Of a DNA stretch of 16,226 nucleotides, positions 1 through 7,365 are shown one piece after another (position 1 is the stretch's first letter; each line of letters begins with the position of its first letter). The position numbers and the translations under genes are program-made. Under the pieces are notes generated by a model, which was not told the origin of the DNA, ran no database searches, and saw only the letters and a list, made by a program, of their open reading frames with translations. The DNA comes from Archangium sp. (GTDB lineage: Bacteria; Myxococcota; Myxococcia; Myxococcales; Myxococcaceae), in NCBI GenBank assembly GCA_016793585.1, contig JAEUJR010001036.1, positions 1-16,226 on the forward strand. Reading direction: 5' to 3'.

Positions 1-1
1 C

Positions 2-358
2 GGCGGCATGTTCTTCGAGAAGCCGAACACCGAGTCGGATCAGTACGACGAGTCGCCGTATCGGCTGGTCACCCTCGATCAGGCCATCGCGCCGATTCAG
101 GAGTTCCTCGGCGAAGCCCCGACGCTGACGGCGCTGCGGCCGAAGCAGCAGCTGGCTCCGGGCACCGAGGCGTTCACCACTGGCGAGGACGCGCAGAAGC
201 TCGAGGCGTGGGCAGCGAAGAAGGGCCAGACGATCGGCAAGCAGCTCGTGCGCGAGTTCGAGGTCGGCATGGGCGGCGGCATTCGTGGGCTGCACTTCAA
301 CGCGGTCGAGACCCGCCGGGTCGAGATCGGCGCCGATGGGCGCGGCGTCATCAGGTGA
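2..358 (+). CDS. 3' end (or whole) of an unrecognised protein gene
   Basis: The frame is open from the left edge to a TGA at 356-358. An ATG at 8-10 would give a 116-residue protein, but two in-frame Gly codons precede it, so the gene may well begin outside the window. I do not recognise the family. The product looks soluble, rich in Glu, Lys and Gln, without signal peptide, Cys pairs or membrane segments; a Gly-rich stretch (GMGGGIRGLHF) lies near the C-terminus. Its TGA overlaps the GTG start of the downstream protease lipoprotein as GTGA, so the two are probably co-transcribed and translationally coupled. No function is proposed. Confidence 0.6.
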   Translation, partial: GGMFFEKPNTESDQYDESPYRLVTLDQAIAPIQEFLGEAPTLTALRPKQQLAPGTEAFTTGEDAQKLEAWAAKKGQTIGKQLVREFEVGMGGGIRGLHFNAVETRRVEIGADGRGVIR

Positions 359-1734
359 GGCGTCTGTGCCTGCTGCTGCTGGCGAGCTGTTCGACGGGGT
401 CGGTCGACGTCGAGACGCGCTCGCAGTCGCAGGCCATCTACGGCGGCCGGCCCGCTCCCGACGATCACGCCGTCTTCTACTTGTCGTCTGGTTGCACCGC
501 GTCGCTCATCGCGCCGCGAACGCTGCTCACGGCTGCCCACTGCGTCGATCGCGGGGTCGACTGGGCCACCAACGCCATGGACGGCATGAGCGGCACGCCC
601 CGGTACCGCGTGCTGCAGGTGCAGTGGGCGTCGGGCACGGTGGGCGATTGGTCGCCCGATCTCGGGTTGGTGTTGCTCGAGCAGGCGCCGCCGGTGACAC
701 CCTTGCGCTGGCGCGCGACGGGGCCCCTGCCCGCGGTCGGAACCGTCGTTCGGCACGTCGGGTACGGCTTCACCGAGACGCGCAGCATCGGGCAGCGGCG
801 CACGGTCGAGCTCCCCATCACCGGAGCAGGCGCGCCACAGTCGTTCGGCATCAGCCTCATGACGGGCGGCAACGGCGTCAGCATCTGCAACGGCGACTCG
901 GGCGGCCCTGCGCTGGTTCGTGACGAGCAGGGCGAGCTGGTGCTGGGCGTTCACAGCTACGGCTCGGTGGCGTGCGGCAGCTCGAGCGGCTCGGCGCTCA
1001 TCTACCCGTACCACGCGTTCATCGAGACCTGGCTCGCGCGCTTCGAGAGCGCGTCGTGCGCCCGCGACACCCGCTGCGTCTCGGGCTGCATGCCTGCCGA
1101 CCTCGACTGCAGTTGCGGCCGCGATGGCCAGTGCAGCGCCGCGTGTGTCGACGGCGACGACCCCGACTGTCCTTCGACGTGCCGAATCGACGCCGTCTGT
1201 TCGCCGCTGGCCCAGTGCCCGATCGATCTCGACTGCCTGCCGCTCGGCACCAACTGTCTGCGCGAGAACCAGTGCGCGAGCCGAAGCTGCATCTCGGATC
1301 CCCAGAACGCGACGCGCTACTGCTCCAGCGCGTGCAGCCCGGGGGCGCCCTGCCCTTCGGCGTTTCAGTGTGACGCGCGTGGGCTCTGCATCAAGCGACA
1401 GCAGGAGGTCGTGGGCGAAGGCGAGGTCTGCGCATCGACCGATCGGTGCGAAGCGGGCACGAAGTGCGCTGCGGCCGGGTCGCTGGTGAGCCGATGCACG
1501 CGCGCCTGCACGTCGACGTTGGAGTGCCTCGCGGGCACCGTCTGCGACTTCTCGGTTGGAGTCTGTGCGCCGGCGCCACCCATCGTCCTCGACGGTGGGC
1601 CGTCGTCGTGGAGCGGCCCGCTCGCGAACGTCGGCTGCAACGCGACGGGCGCTTCGGGGCTGGGCGTGCTGCTGATCGCGCTGACGTTTCGAATCAGGCG
1701 GGCCGCCCGAGCTTCTTCACGAGCCGACGACTGA
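355..1734 (+). CDS. Trypsin-like serine protease, predicted lipoprotein with Cys-rich region and MYXO-CTERM-like tail
   Basis: The 459-residue product is an S1-family (chymotrypsin-fold) endopeptidase. The triad is visible: His62 in LTAAHC, Asp102 in DLGLVLL and Ser182 in NGDSGGP. IYGG at 28-31 matches the position of the mature N-terminus of activated trypsins. The GTG at 355 is chosen because it gives a short export signal (RRLCLLLLASC) with a lipobox ending at Cys12, and because it overlaps the upstream stop as GTGA; longer frames from 208 lack a signal. Residues 235-404 are Cys-rich, with short repeated CxxxC-type motifs. Residues 428-450 (single Cys, hydrophobic helix, RIRRAAR) resemble a MYXO-CTERM tail, less canonical than that of the giant protein in this window. 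Export and surface anchoring are inferred. The 3' end overlaps the convergent phosphatase gene by 41 bp. Confidence 0.9.
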   Translation: MRRLCLLLLASCSTGSVDVETRSQSQAIYGGRPAPDDHAVFYLSSGCTASLIAPRTLLTAAHCVDRGVDWATNAMDGMSGTPRYRVLQVQWASGTVGDWSPDLGLVLLEQAPPVTPLRWRATGPLPAVGTVVRHVGYGFTETRSIGQRRTVELPITGAGAPQSFGISLMTGGNGVSICNGDSGGPALVRDEQGELVLGVHSYGSVACGSSSGSALIYPYHAFIETWLARFESASCARDTRCVSGCMPADLDCSCGRDGQCSAACVDGDDPDCPSTCRIDAVCSPLAQCPIDLDCLPLGTNCLRENQCASRSCISDPQNATRYCSSACSPGAPCPSAFQCDARGLCIKRQQEVVGEGEVCASTDRCEAGTKCAAAGSLVSRCTRACTSTLECLAGTVCDFSVGVCAPAPPIVLDGGPSSWSGPLANVGCNATGASGLGVLLIALTFRIRRAARASSRADD

Positions 1735-2278
1735 CGAGCACGATCGCAGCGCCGACGCCTGCTCCGTACAGCGCCCCGGCGATCACGTCAGACGGCCAGT
1801 GCACGCCGACCCCGACCCGGCTGAGCGCGATGAGCGTCGCGAGCGGAATCGCCACGAAGCCGGCGCGGGGAATCGCGAAGGTGACGACGGTCGCCATCGC
1901 GAACGCGTTGGCGCTGTGCAGTGAGGGCATCGAGCCGACGTTCGCGGCCGGGCTGAGGACCCGCACCAGCGGCTCAGCGAGCGCATAGCTGGGGCGCATG
2001 CGACCGAACCAGGGCTTGAGCACGCGAGAGCCCAGGCCATCGGCGACTCCGATCGCCGCGGCGACCTGAGCGACGGGCAGCAGGGCCTTTCGACGCAAGC
2101 CCACGATGAGCCAGCCGAGGAACACGAGGCCCGCGATCGCTCCGAGCGGCCTCGACGACAACGCGACCCACAGGGCATCGAGCCAACCCCACCCCAGGCC
2201 GTTGATGGCGCAAAAGAGCGACTCGTCCCACGCCCAGCGGTAGTCGTGAAGGCCGGCCGCGGTCGTTTCAGGCTGCAG
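1694..2278 (-). CDS. PAP2-family membrane phosphatase (start uncertain)
   Basis: An integral membrane acid phosphatase of the PAP2/phosphatidate phosphatase type, likely acting on lipid phosphates or undecaprenyl-pyrophosphate-like substrates; the substrate cannot be read from sequence. The three family motifs are present: KPWFGRMRP (K-x6-RP), PSLHS (variant of PSGH) and SRVGVGVHWPSD. Several hydrophobic helices surround them. The only conventional start in frame is a TTG at 2161 (155 residues), but the frame upstream still encodes sequence typical of PAP2 N-termini (WDESLFCAING, then LDALWVALSS). No ATG, GTG or TTG lies there. A CTG at 2276-2278, with GAAGG about 9 bases upstream, is the best alternative (194 residues) and would overlap the exporter stop at 2268-2270. 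Probably the last gene of the minus-strand group. The family is confident; the start is not. Confidence 0.8.
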   Translation of the reverse strand: MQPETTAAGLHDYRWAWDESLFCAINGLGWGWLDALWVALSSRPLGAIAGLVFLGWLIVGLRRKALLPVAQVAAAIGVADGLGSRVLKPWFGRMRPSYALAEPLVRVLSPAANVGSMPSLHSANAFAMATVVTFAIPRAGFVAIPLATLIALSRVGVGVHWPSDVIAGALYGAGVGAAIVLVSRRLVKKLGRPA

Positions 2279-3359
2279 GCGACGCGACCTTCGGCGCGAT
2301 CTCGATCGTCAGATGATCGACTGGCACCGCGGCCCGCACCGCGCGTTTGTATTCCTCGAGCGACGTCTTGCCCGAGGTCGTGAGCGAGGCGACGCAGACG
2401 AGCTGCGTGGGCCCGACGTGCCACAGGTGCAGATCGGCGACGCGGGTGTCTTCGAGCGCCTCGAGGGCGTGCTGCACCTTGTCGCGCAGCGCGGTCGACG
2501 GGCCAAGGTCGATGAGCTGCCGCGCGCAATCGGTGATGAGCTGCCACGCCCACTTCAGAATCACGAGCGCCGCGATGATGGCCACGACGGCGTCGAGCCA
2601 GACGAGCGAGAAGTAGCGCCCAGCCACGAGCGCCCCGATGGCGAGCACACTGGTGAGCGCGTCGGCGACGACGTGCAGGTACGCGGCCCGCAGGTTGTGA
2701 TCGTGACCCATTTCGTGAACCGCGCGGCGCAACGCTTCGGACTGATCGGGCTGCCCGTGCGCGACCTGGTCGTGATGGTGGTCGTGATCGTGGTGCGAGT
2801 GATCGTGATGCGAGTGATCGTGATGCGAGTGATCGTGGTGCGAATGATCGTGGTGCGAGTGATCATGCGCGGGGCCGTGCGAGTGCCCGTGCTGCGAGGC
2901 ATCGAGCAAGAAGGCCGACACCAGGTTCACCAGCAACCCGATGATGGCGACTGGCAGCGCGTCGGCAAAATCGACGGCCTCGGGCTTGATGAGGCGCTGA
3001 ACGCCGCTCGACACCATCTCGAACGAGACGAGGAGCAGCAGGGTCGAGCTGGTGAAGCCGGCGAGCGCGTAGACCTTGCCGGTGCCGAAGGCGAAGCGCG
3101 TCTCGGAGGCGTGGGTGCGGGCGTACCAGTACGCGAGGGCCGACAGCCCCAGCGCGCCGACGTGTGTGGCCATGTGCCAGCCATCGGCCGTCAGGGCGAG
3201 CGAGTGCGTGAGGTAGCCCGCGACGAGCTCGGCCACCATCATCACGGCGGTCAGGCCCACCACCCAGCGGGTGCGCGCCTCTCCTGACGGAGACACCTTG
3301 GGTGGTACTCGCGCTGAGCACGCGGGATCGGCGTTCTGGAGTTGTTGGGCTGGCGTCAT
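2268..3359 (-). CDS. dmeF: CDF-family cation efflux transporter, DmeF-like (Co/Ni)
   Basis: A 363-residue cation diffusion facilitator, expected to export divalent metal from the cytoplasm in exchange for protons. The N-terminal block (TRWVVGLTAVMMVAELVAGY, then ADGWHMATHVGALGL) matches the DmeF subgroup. The first metal-site helix has D59, H62 and H66, with His where zinc-type CDFs usually carry Asp; the second has H229 and D233 in YLHVVADAL. Around residues 157-201 a very His/Asp-rich cytoplasmic loop repeats HSHHD. HDHNLRAAYLHV after it is also DmeF-like. The C-terminal domain (about 285-355) is the usual CDF cytoplasmic domain. The ATG overlaps the TGA of the Fur-family gene (ATGA), implying coupling. 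Cobalt/nickel specificity is inferred from the subgroup; zinc is possible. Confidence 0.88.
   Translation of the reverse strand: MTPAQQLQNADPACSARVPPKVSPSGEARTRWVVGLTAVMMVAELVAGYLTHSLALTADGWHMATHVGALGLSALAYWYARTHASETRFAFGTGKVYALAGFTSSTLLLLVSFEMVSSGVQRLIKPEAVDFADALPVAIIGLLVNLVSAFLLDASQHGHSHGPAHDHSHHDHSHHDHSHHDHSHHDHSHHDHDHHHDQVAHGQPDQSEALRRAVHEMGHDHNLRAAYLHVVADALTSVLAIGALVAGRYFSLVWLDAVVAIIAALVILKWAWQLITDCARQLIDLGPSTALRDKVQHALEALEDTRVADLHLWHVGPTQLVCVASLTTSGKTSLEEYKRAVRAAVPVDHLTIEIAPKVASPAA
2786..2860 (-). repeat. 15-bp coding minisatellite (5 units) in the DmeF-like His loop
   Basis: Five contiguous 15-bp units, plus-strand consensus GATCGTGRTGCGAGT, begin at 2786, 2801, 2816, 2831 and 2846. 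Two units are identical and the rest differ by one or two bases. On the coding strand each encodes one HSHHD pentapeptide, so copy changes keep the frame and alter only the length of the metal-binding loop. Confidence 0.9.
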
Positions 3360-3808
3360 GCAGAAGCGGCGCAGGAATCACACTTGCCGCGGAGTTGGAT
3401 CTCGACCTGTTGTTTCGACAGGGCCCTGGGAACACCCCTGCCCTGCTTCACCTTGAGCGTCACCTCGGGCAGGCACGACACCGAGCCACAGTCGGTGCAT
3501 GTGAAGTGCGGGTGCCGCGCGTCGTCGCCGTTGCCCTTGCTGCGCTTGAGCTCGAAGCGCCAGACGTGATCGCCGAGATCGGTGCGCGAGACGAGCCCCA
3601 CCTCGGTGAGATCGACCAGGTTTCGGTAGATGGTCGTCCGATCCATACCGTCGCTCGCGAGCGCGTCGACCAGCTCTCCGTGCGAGATGGGCGTGCTCGC
3701 CACCGACAACCGACGAAGCACGGCGATGCGAGGGGCCGTGCTGCGCAGCCCCGACTTGCGAATGGTGGACTTCAGCTCGTCGAGTGAAGGGGTGAGGTCG
3801 TACGCCAT
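3356..3808 (-). CDS. Fur-family metal-responsive transcriptional regulator
   Basis: A 150-residue Fur superfamily repressor: N-terminal winged helix with recognition segment DRTTIYRNL (56-64) and a C-terminal dimerisation/metal domain. Two CxxC pairs, C104/C107 in FTCTDC and C143/C146 in GKCDSC, form the structural zinc site of the family. The usual HHHDH stretch is reduced to RHPHF (98-102), so the sensory site differs from classical Fur. ATG at 3808 was chosen because it starts the normal family length; the longer frame from 3931 runs antisense through the dehydrogenase C-terminus. It is coupled by ATGA overlap to the DmeF-like exporter, so sensing of an exported metal (Co, Ni or Zn) is the simplest inference. 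No purine-rich ribosome site precedes the ATG; a dyad lies there instead. Confidence 0.9.
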   Translation of the reverse strand: MAYDLTPSLDELKSTIRKSGLRSTAPRIAVLRRLSVASTPISHGELVDALASDGMDRTTIYRNLVDLTEVGLVSRTDLGDHVWRFELKRSKGNGDDARHPHFTCTDCGSVSCLPEVTLKVKQGRGVPRALSKQQVEIQLRGKCDSCAASA

Positions 3809-3813
3809 GAGGT

Positions 3814-3829
3814 GTTGCAGTTGTAACTG
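3814..3829. promoter_or_regulatory. Candidate operator dyad for the Fur-family regulator
   Basis: GTTGCAGTTGTAAC (3814-3827) is a near palindrome, five of six arm positions pairing around a central GT. The overlapping CAGTT-GT-AACTG (3818-3829) is a perfect five-base inverted repeat. It lies 5-20 bases upstream of the regulator ATG and is AT-richer than its surroundings. It also covers a weak -10-like TACAAC on the minus strand. Autoregulation is an inference from position and symmetry. Confidence 0.4.
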
Positions 3830-3852
3830 ACCCCGCGCCCGTTCGCCACGAC

Positions 3853-5487
3853 CTACTCGGCGGTCATGAACGGGTAGTCGAAGCGGGTGGGCGGGTTGAG
3901 CGTCTCTTTGATCGTGCGAGCCGAGACCCACCGAACGAGGTTCAGCATCGAGCCGGCCTTGTCATTGGTGCCCGAGGCGCGGCTCCCACCGAAGGGCTGT
4001 TGGCCGACGACGGCGCCGGTGGGTTTGTCGTTCACGTAGAAGTTGCCGGCCGCGTGCCGCAGCTCGGTCGACGCGGTGACGATGGCGTTGCGGTCGCGCG
4101 CGAAGACGGCGCCGGTGAGGGCGTAGGGCGAGGCCTTGTCGCAGGCGCGCAACGTCTCGACGTACTGATCGTCGGGGTACACGAAGAGGCTCACGATCGG
4201 CGCGAAGATCTCCTCGGTCATCAGGCGGTGGTTCGGCGAGCTGCACTCGACCAGCGTCGGCTTGATGAACCAGCCCTCGGAGCGATCGCCCGTGCCGCCC
4301 GCGAGCACCTTCGCGTCGGGGCCCTTCGCGAGCTCGAGGTACTTCGAGGCGTTCGCGAAGCTCTTCTCGTCGATCACCGCGCCCATGAAGTTGCGGAAGT
4401 CGGCGACGTCGCCCATGCGAATCGACGAGATCATCGGCAGCACGCGCTCCTTGAGCTTCGGCCACAGCGACTGCGGCACGAAGACGCGCGAGCACGCCGA
4501 GCACTTCTGGCCCTGGTACTCGAAGCCGCCACGCACGATGGCCGTGGCCACGGCGTCGAGATCGTCGGCGGCCGAGGGGTGCACGAAGATGAAGTCCTTC
4601 CCGCCGGTCTCACCCACGATGCGCGGGTACTGGCGGTAGCGCGCGACGTTCTCGCCCACCGTCTTCCACATGAAGTTGAAGGTGTTCGTCGAGCCGGTGA
4701 AGTGAATGCCGCCCAGATCGGGGCTGGCCAGCACGGCGTTGCCGATGGCGGGCCCCGGCCCGGGGAGCATGGTGATGACGCCGTCGGGCAGGCCGGCTTC
4801 GCGGAGCAGCTCCATCAGCCAGTGACCCGACAGCATCGCCGTCTGGGCGGGCTTGAAGATGACGACGTTGCCCAGCATCGCGGGCGCCGTGCAGAGGTTC
4901 AGCGCGATGGCCGTGAAGTTGAAGGGCGCAATCGCGAACACGAAGCCGTCGAGCGGCCGGTAGTCGGTCTGGTTCCACATGCCCGGCGACGAGAGCGGCT
5001 GCTGATCGAGCAGCGTCTGGGCGAAGTGAACGTTGAAGCGGAGGAAGTCGATGGCCTCGCACGCCGAGTCGATCTCAGCCTGATGAGCCGTCTTCGACTG
5101 CCCGAGCATCGTGGCGGCGTTCAGAATCGGCCGGTACTTCGTCGCCAGCAGCTCGGCCGCCCGAAGGAAGATGGCGGCGCGATCGGTGAAGGCCATCGAG
5201 CTCCACATGGGCTTGACGGCCATGGCGCTGGTGATGGCCGCGGCCGTCTCGTCGGGGCCCACTTCGTGGAAGGTGCCGAGCACGTGAGAGTGCCGGTGCG
5301 GCGAACGAATGGTGGCGATCTTGCCCGTGCGCAGCTGCTTGTCGCCGATGCGCACCGGCACCTCGATTTGCTCGCTGCCCAGCTTCGCCACCATCGCTTT
5401 GAGCTCGGTGCGCTCGGGGCTGTTGGGCGCGTAGGACTTCACGGGCTCGTTCGACGGCGGCGGGACTCGAAGGTTCGCGCTGATCAT
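3853..5487 (-). CDS. pruA: L-glutamate gamma-semialdehyde (1-pyrroline-5-carboxylate) dehydrogenase
   Basis: An aldehyde dehydrogenase of 544 residues that oxidises glutamate semialdehyde, the open form of P5C, to glutamate with NAD+, the second step of proline catabolism. It belongs to the P5CDH group that includes mitochondrial ALDH4A1: NEPVKSYAPNSPER near the N-terminus, IAPFNFTAIALNL, the catalytic Glu293 in GETGGKD, the nucleophile Cys329 in GQKCSACSR, and C-terminal GNFYVNDKPTGAVVGQQPFG, all in normal order and spacing. ATG 5487 (MISANLRVPPP) is preferred over GTG 5523 because it gives the family length; neither has a good Shine-Dalgarno. No proline dehydrogenase gene is in the window. 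The Fur-family gene begins 44 bases after the stop, so read-through transcription is possible. Confidence 0.92.
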   Translation of the reverse strand: MISANLRVPPPSNEPVKSYAPNSPERTELKAMVAKLGSEQIEVPVRIGDKQLRTGKIATIRSPHRHSHVLGTFHEVGPDETAAAITSAMAVKPMWSSMAFTDRAAIFLRAAELLATKYRPILNAATMLGQSKTAHQAEIDSACEAIDFLRFNVHFAQTLLDQQPLSSPGMWNQTDYRPLDGFVFAIAPFNFTAIALNLCTAPAMLGNVVIFKPAQTAMLSGHWLMELLREAGLPDGVITMLPGPGPAIGNAVLASPDLGGIHFTGSTNTFNFMWKTVGENVARYRQYPRIVGETGGKDFIFVHPSAADDLDAVATAIVRGGFEYQGQKCSACSRVFVPQSLWPKLKERVLPMISSIRMGDVADFRNFMGAVIDEKSFANASKYLELAKGPDAKVLAGGTGDRSEGWFIKPTLVECSSPNHRLMTEEIFAPIVSLFVYPDDQYVETLRACDKASPYALTGAVFARDRNAIVTASTELRHAAGNFYVNDKPTGAVVGQQPFGGSRASGTNDKAGSMLNLVRWVSARTIKETLNPPTRFDYPFMTAE

Positions 5488-5610
5488 GCGCGCTGCTTGC
5501 CCGAGGCCCTCCTCGATTTCCACCCGCGCGACGAGGTGGGCCCGCGCGACGCGTCAGGGTGGGTCACGGCCCTTCGTGGGGTCGCGGCGGCCACCGGGCG
5601 CGCCTTCGAT

Positions 5611-5627
5611 GCCAGTGAAAGACTGGC
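5611..5627. promoter_or_regulatory. Inverted repeat in the divergent promoter region
   Basis: GCCAGT-GAAAG-ACTGGC is a perfect six-base inverted repeat with a five-base spacer. It sits in the roughly 150-base gap between the divergent pruA and FHA-like genes, 10 bases upstream of the ATG at 5638. It could be an operator or an RNA hairpin near the start of the signalling genes. Apart from this the gap (5488-5637) holds only GC-rich sequence with no clear promoter. Confidence 0.35.
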
Positions 5628-5637
5628 GGCTGCCTCG

Positions 5638-6168
5638 ATGACTCAACAGTGTTGCAGCATGGCGTTGGCCTCGTTCGGGTTCACGATTCTGCAGCGTCAG
5701 TGGCACCTGTTGGGCGCGCGCTTCGCCGAGCGCTACCCGCACGACTGGCTCATCTGGGAAGCGGGGCCCTGGCGGCCGGCGACGACGAGAGCCGCACGCG
5801 ACACCGAGTCGACGCGCCTGCCTGCGAGCGCGGGGCCTGCGCGGCCAATCGGCGAAGACTTTCTGTGCTTCGTGCTCGACGCGAGCCGATCGCCCCTGCA
5901 CGTCGGCCGTGCCACCACGAACGACATCGCCATCAACGATCTCACCGCCTCTCGCGATCAGTTCGTCTTCGACGTCGAGAACGGCCTCTGGCGGGTGCGC
6001 AGCCTGCAGCCGGGGGCGCTCCTCGACGGTTTGGAGCTTGGCGAGCGCCCCACGCCCATCGCTTCGCAGTCGCGCCTCACGGTCGGGGCCGTGTTCCTCA
6101 CCTTCTTGAGCGGCGCCGATCTCGTCCGTCGACTCGCGACGGCGGAGTCATCGCAACCCGCGCTGTAA
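5638..6168 (+). CDS. FHA-like domain protein
   Basis: A 176-residue cytoplasmic protein. The C-terminal half (about 75-157) resembles a forkhead-associated phosphothreonine-binding domain: LHVGRATTNDIAIND, then SR at 105-106, followed by alternating beta segments ending VGAVFLTFLSG. The usual SRxH is SRDQ, and the later N-G loop residues are not evident, so phosphopeptide binding may be weakened. The N-terminal part carries an aromatic segment (YPHDWLIWEAGPW) that I do not assign. ATG 5638 has a weak GGCGG upstream; ATG 5659 is an equally plausible start, seven residues shorter. The gene lies 59 bases upstream of the REC-histidine kinase gene on the same strand and probably starts the transcription unit. 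The frame remains open far upstream, but only as a shadow of pruA. Confidence 0.75.
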   Translation: MTQQCCSMALASFGFTILQRQWHLLGARFAERYPHDWLIWEAGPWRPATTRAARDTESTRLPASAGPARPIGEDFLCFVLDASRSPLHVGRATTNDIAINDLTASRDQFVFDVENGLWRVRSLQPGALLDGLELGERPTPIASQSRLTVGAVFLTFLSGADLVRRLATAESSQPAL

Positions 6169-6227
6169 GCGTCCCACGTACCCCGGCAAGAGTTGCGAAC
6201 CCCTCGATCGGGGAGCACGTTTCCCTC

Positions 6228-7365
6228 GTGAGCCCTCCTCGCAGCCGCATCGCGATCGTCGACGACGACCCCGGCAGCCGGAAGACGGCGAGCGATCTGC
6301 TCACGCCGTTGGGCCACGACGTGAAGGCGTACTCGAACGGGCGCGCCTTTCTCGACTCGCTCAACGAAGGCCCGCCCGATCTGCTGCTCTGCGACGTGAT
6401 GATGCCCGACCTCGATGGGCTCGAGGTGACGCGGCTGCTGCGTCAGAAGACCGAGCTGGCAGCGCTGCCGATCGTGCTGGTGACGGCGCTCGACGCGGTG
6501 GGCGATCGGGTCGCCGGGCTCGAGGCGGGCGCAGACGATTTTCTCTCGAAGCCCGTGCATGGCCCCGAGCTTCGGGCGCGGGTGGGCAACCTGCTGCAGG
6601 TCGGCGCGTACCGGAAGTGGCTCGAGGCCGAGCGCGAGGCAGCGAAGCGGCAGGTCGACCAGGTGCAACAGCAGCTGTTCCACGCCGAGCGCCTCGCCAC
6701 CCTGGGTACCTTCGCGGCGGGCATCAGCCACGAGCTCAAGAACATCGTCGCGGTGTTCTCGTCGATGCTGGGCACGCTCGACCGCCTGCCCAACGGCTAC
6801 CTGCTCGACGACGAGGCCTTCACGGCCTTGAAGCAGACGACGCAGCACGCCTCCGAGCTCGCGCACTCGGTCTTGCAGGTGTCTCGCGCGCACGGGCCGA
6901 GCGACGATCGTGTCGAGCTCGCGGGCGTGGTGCGTGAGGTGACCTCGATGCTCCGCGCTGCGGGAAGAACCCGGCACCTCGAGGTGCGCCTGACACTGCC
7001 CGCCCAGCCAGTGACCGCGCACGCGTCGATGCTCGAGGTGCAGCAGGTGCTGCTCAACCTCATCGGAAACGCCACCGACGCCATCGGCAACAAGCGCGAC
7101 GCCCGCATCGACATCACCCTCAGCAGCGAAGGCGAGCTCGCTCAGCTCGTCGTCGCCGACAACGGCCCCGGCATTCCCGATCACGTGAAGGCGAAGCTCT
7201 TCACGCCGTTCTTCACCACCAAGCCACCGGGCAAGGGCACCGGGCTGGGGCTCAGCGTCATCAAGCAGATCGTCGAGAAGTGGCATGGCGCCATCGAGCT
7301 CGAGTCGACGGTCGGCCAGGGCACGTCGGTGCGCGTCAAGCTGCCGCTCTCGAAGGGGCAGGCCG

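Noticed and set aside
97..1014. Minus-strand 305-codon frame opposite the protease
   Set aside because: Arg/Ala-rich shadow; the plus strand has the complete catalytic triad and signal sequence.
2313..3287. Plus-strand frame opposite the exporter, with Val/Ile/Met/Arg repeats
   Set aside because: The repeats are the reverse reading of the HSHHD minisatellite; the minus strand carries the full CDF family signature.
4000..5637. Long plus-strand open frame running through pruA into the FHA-like gene
   Set aside because: The upstream part is antisense to pruA, Arg/Gly/Glu/Val-rich and without motifs. Only the part from 5638 onward shows domain features.
6200..6213. CCCC-TCGATC-GGGG hairpin before the REC-kinase gene, considered as a terminator
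   Set aside because: The stem is only four bases and no T-run follows; it may slightly mask the GGGGAG ribosome site but this is too weak to annotate.
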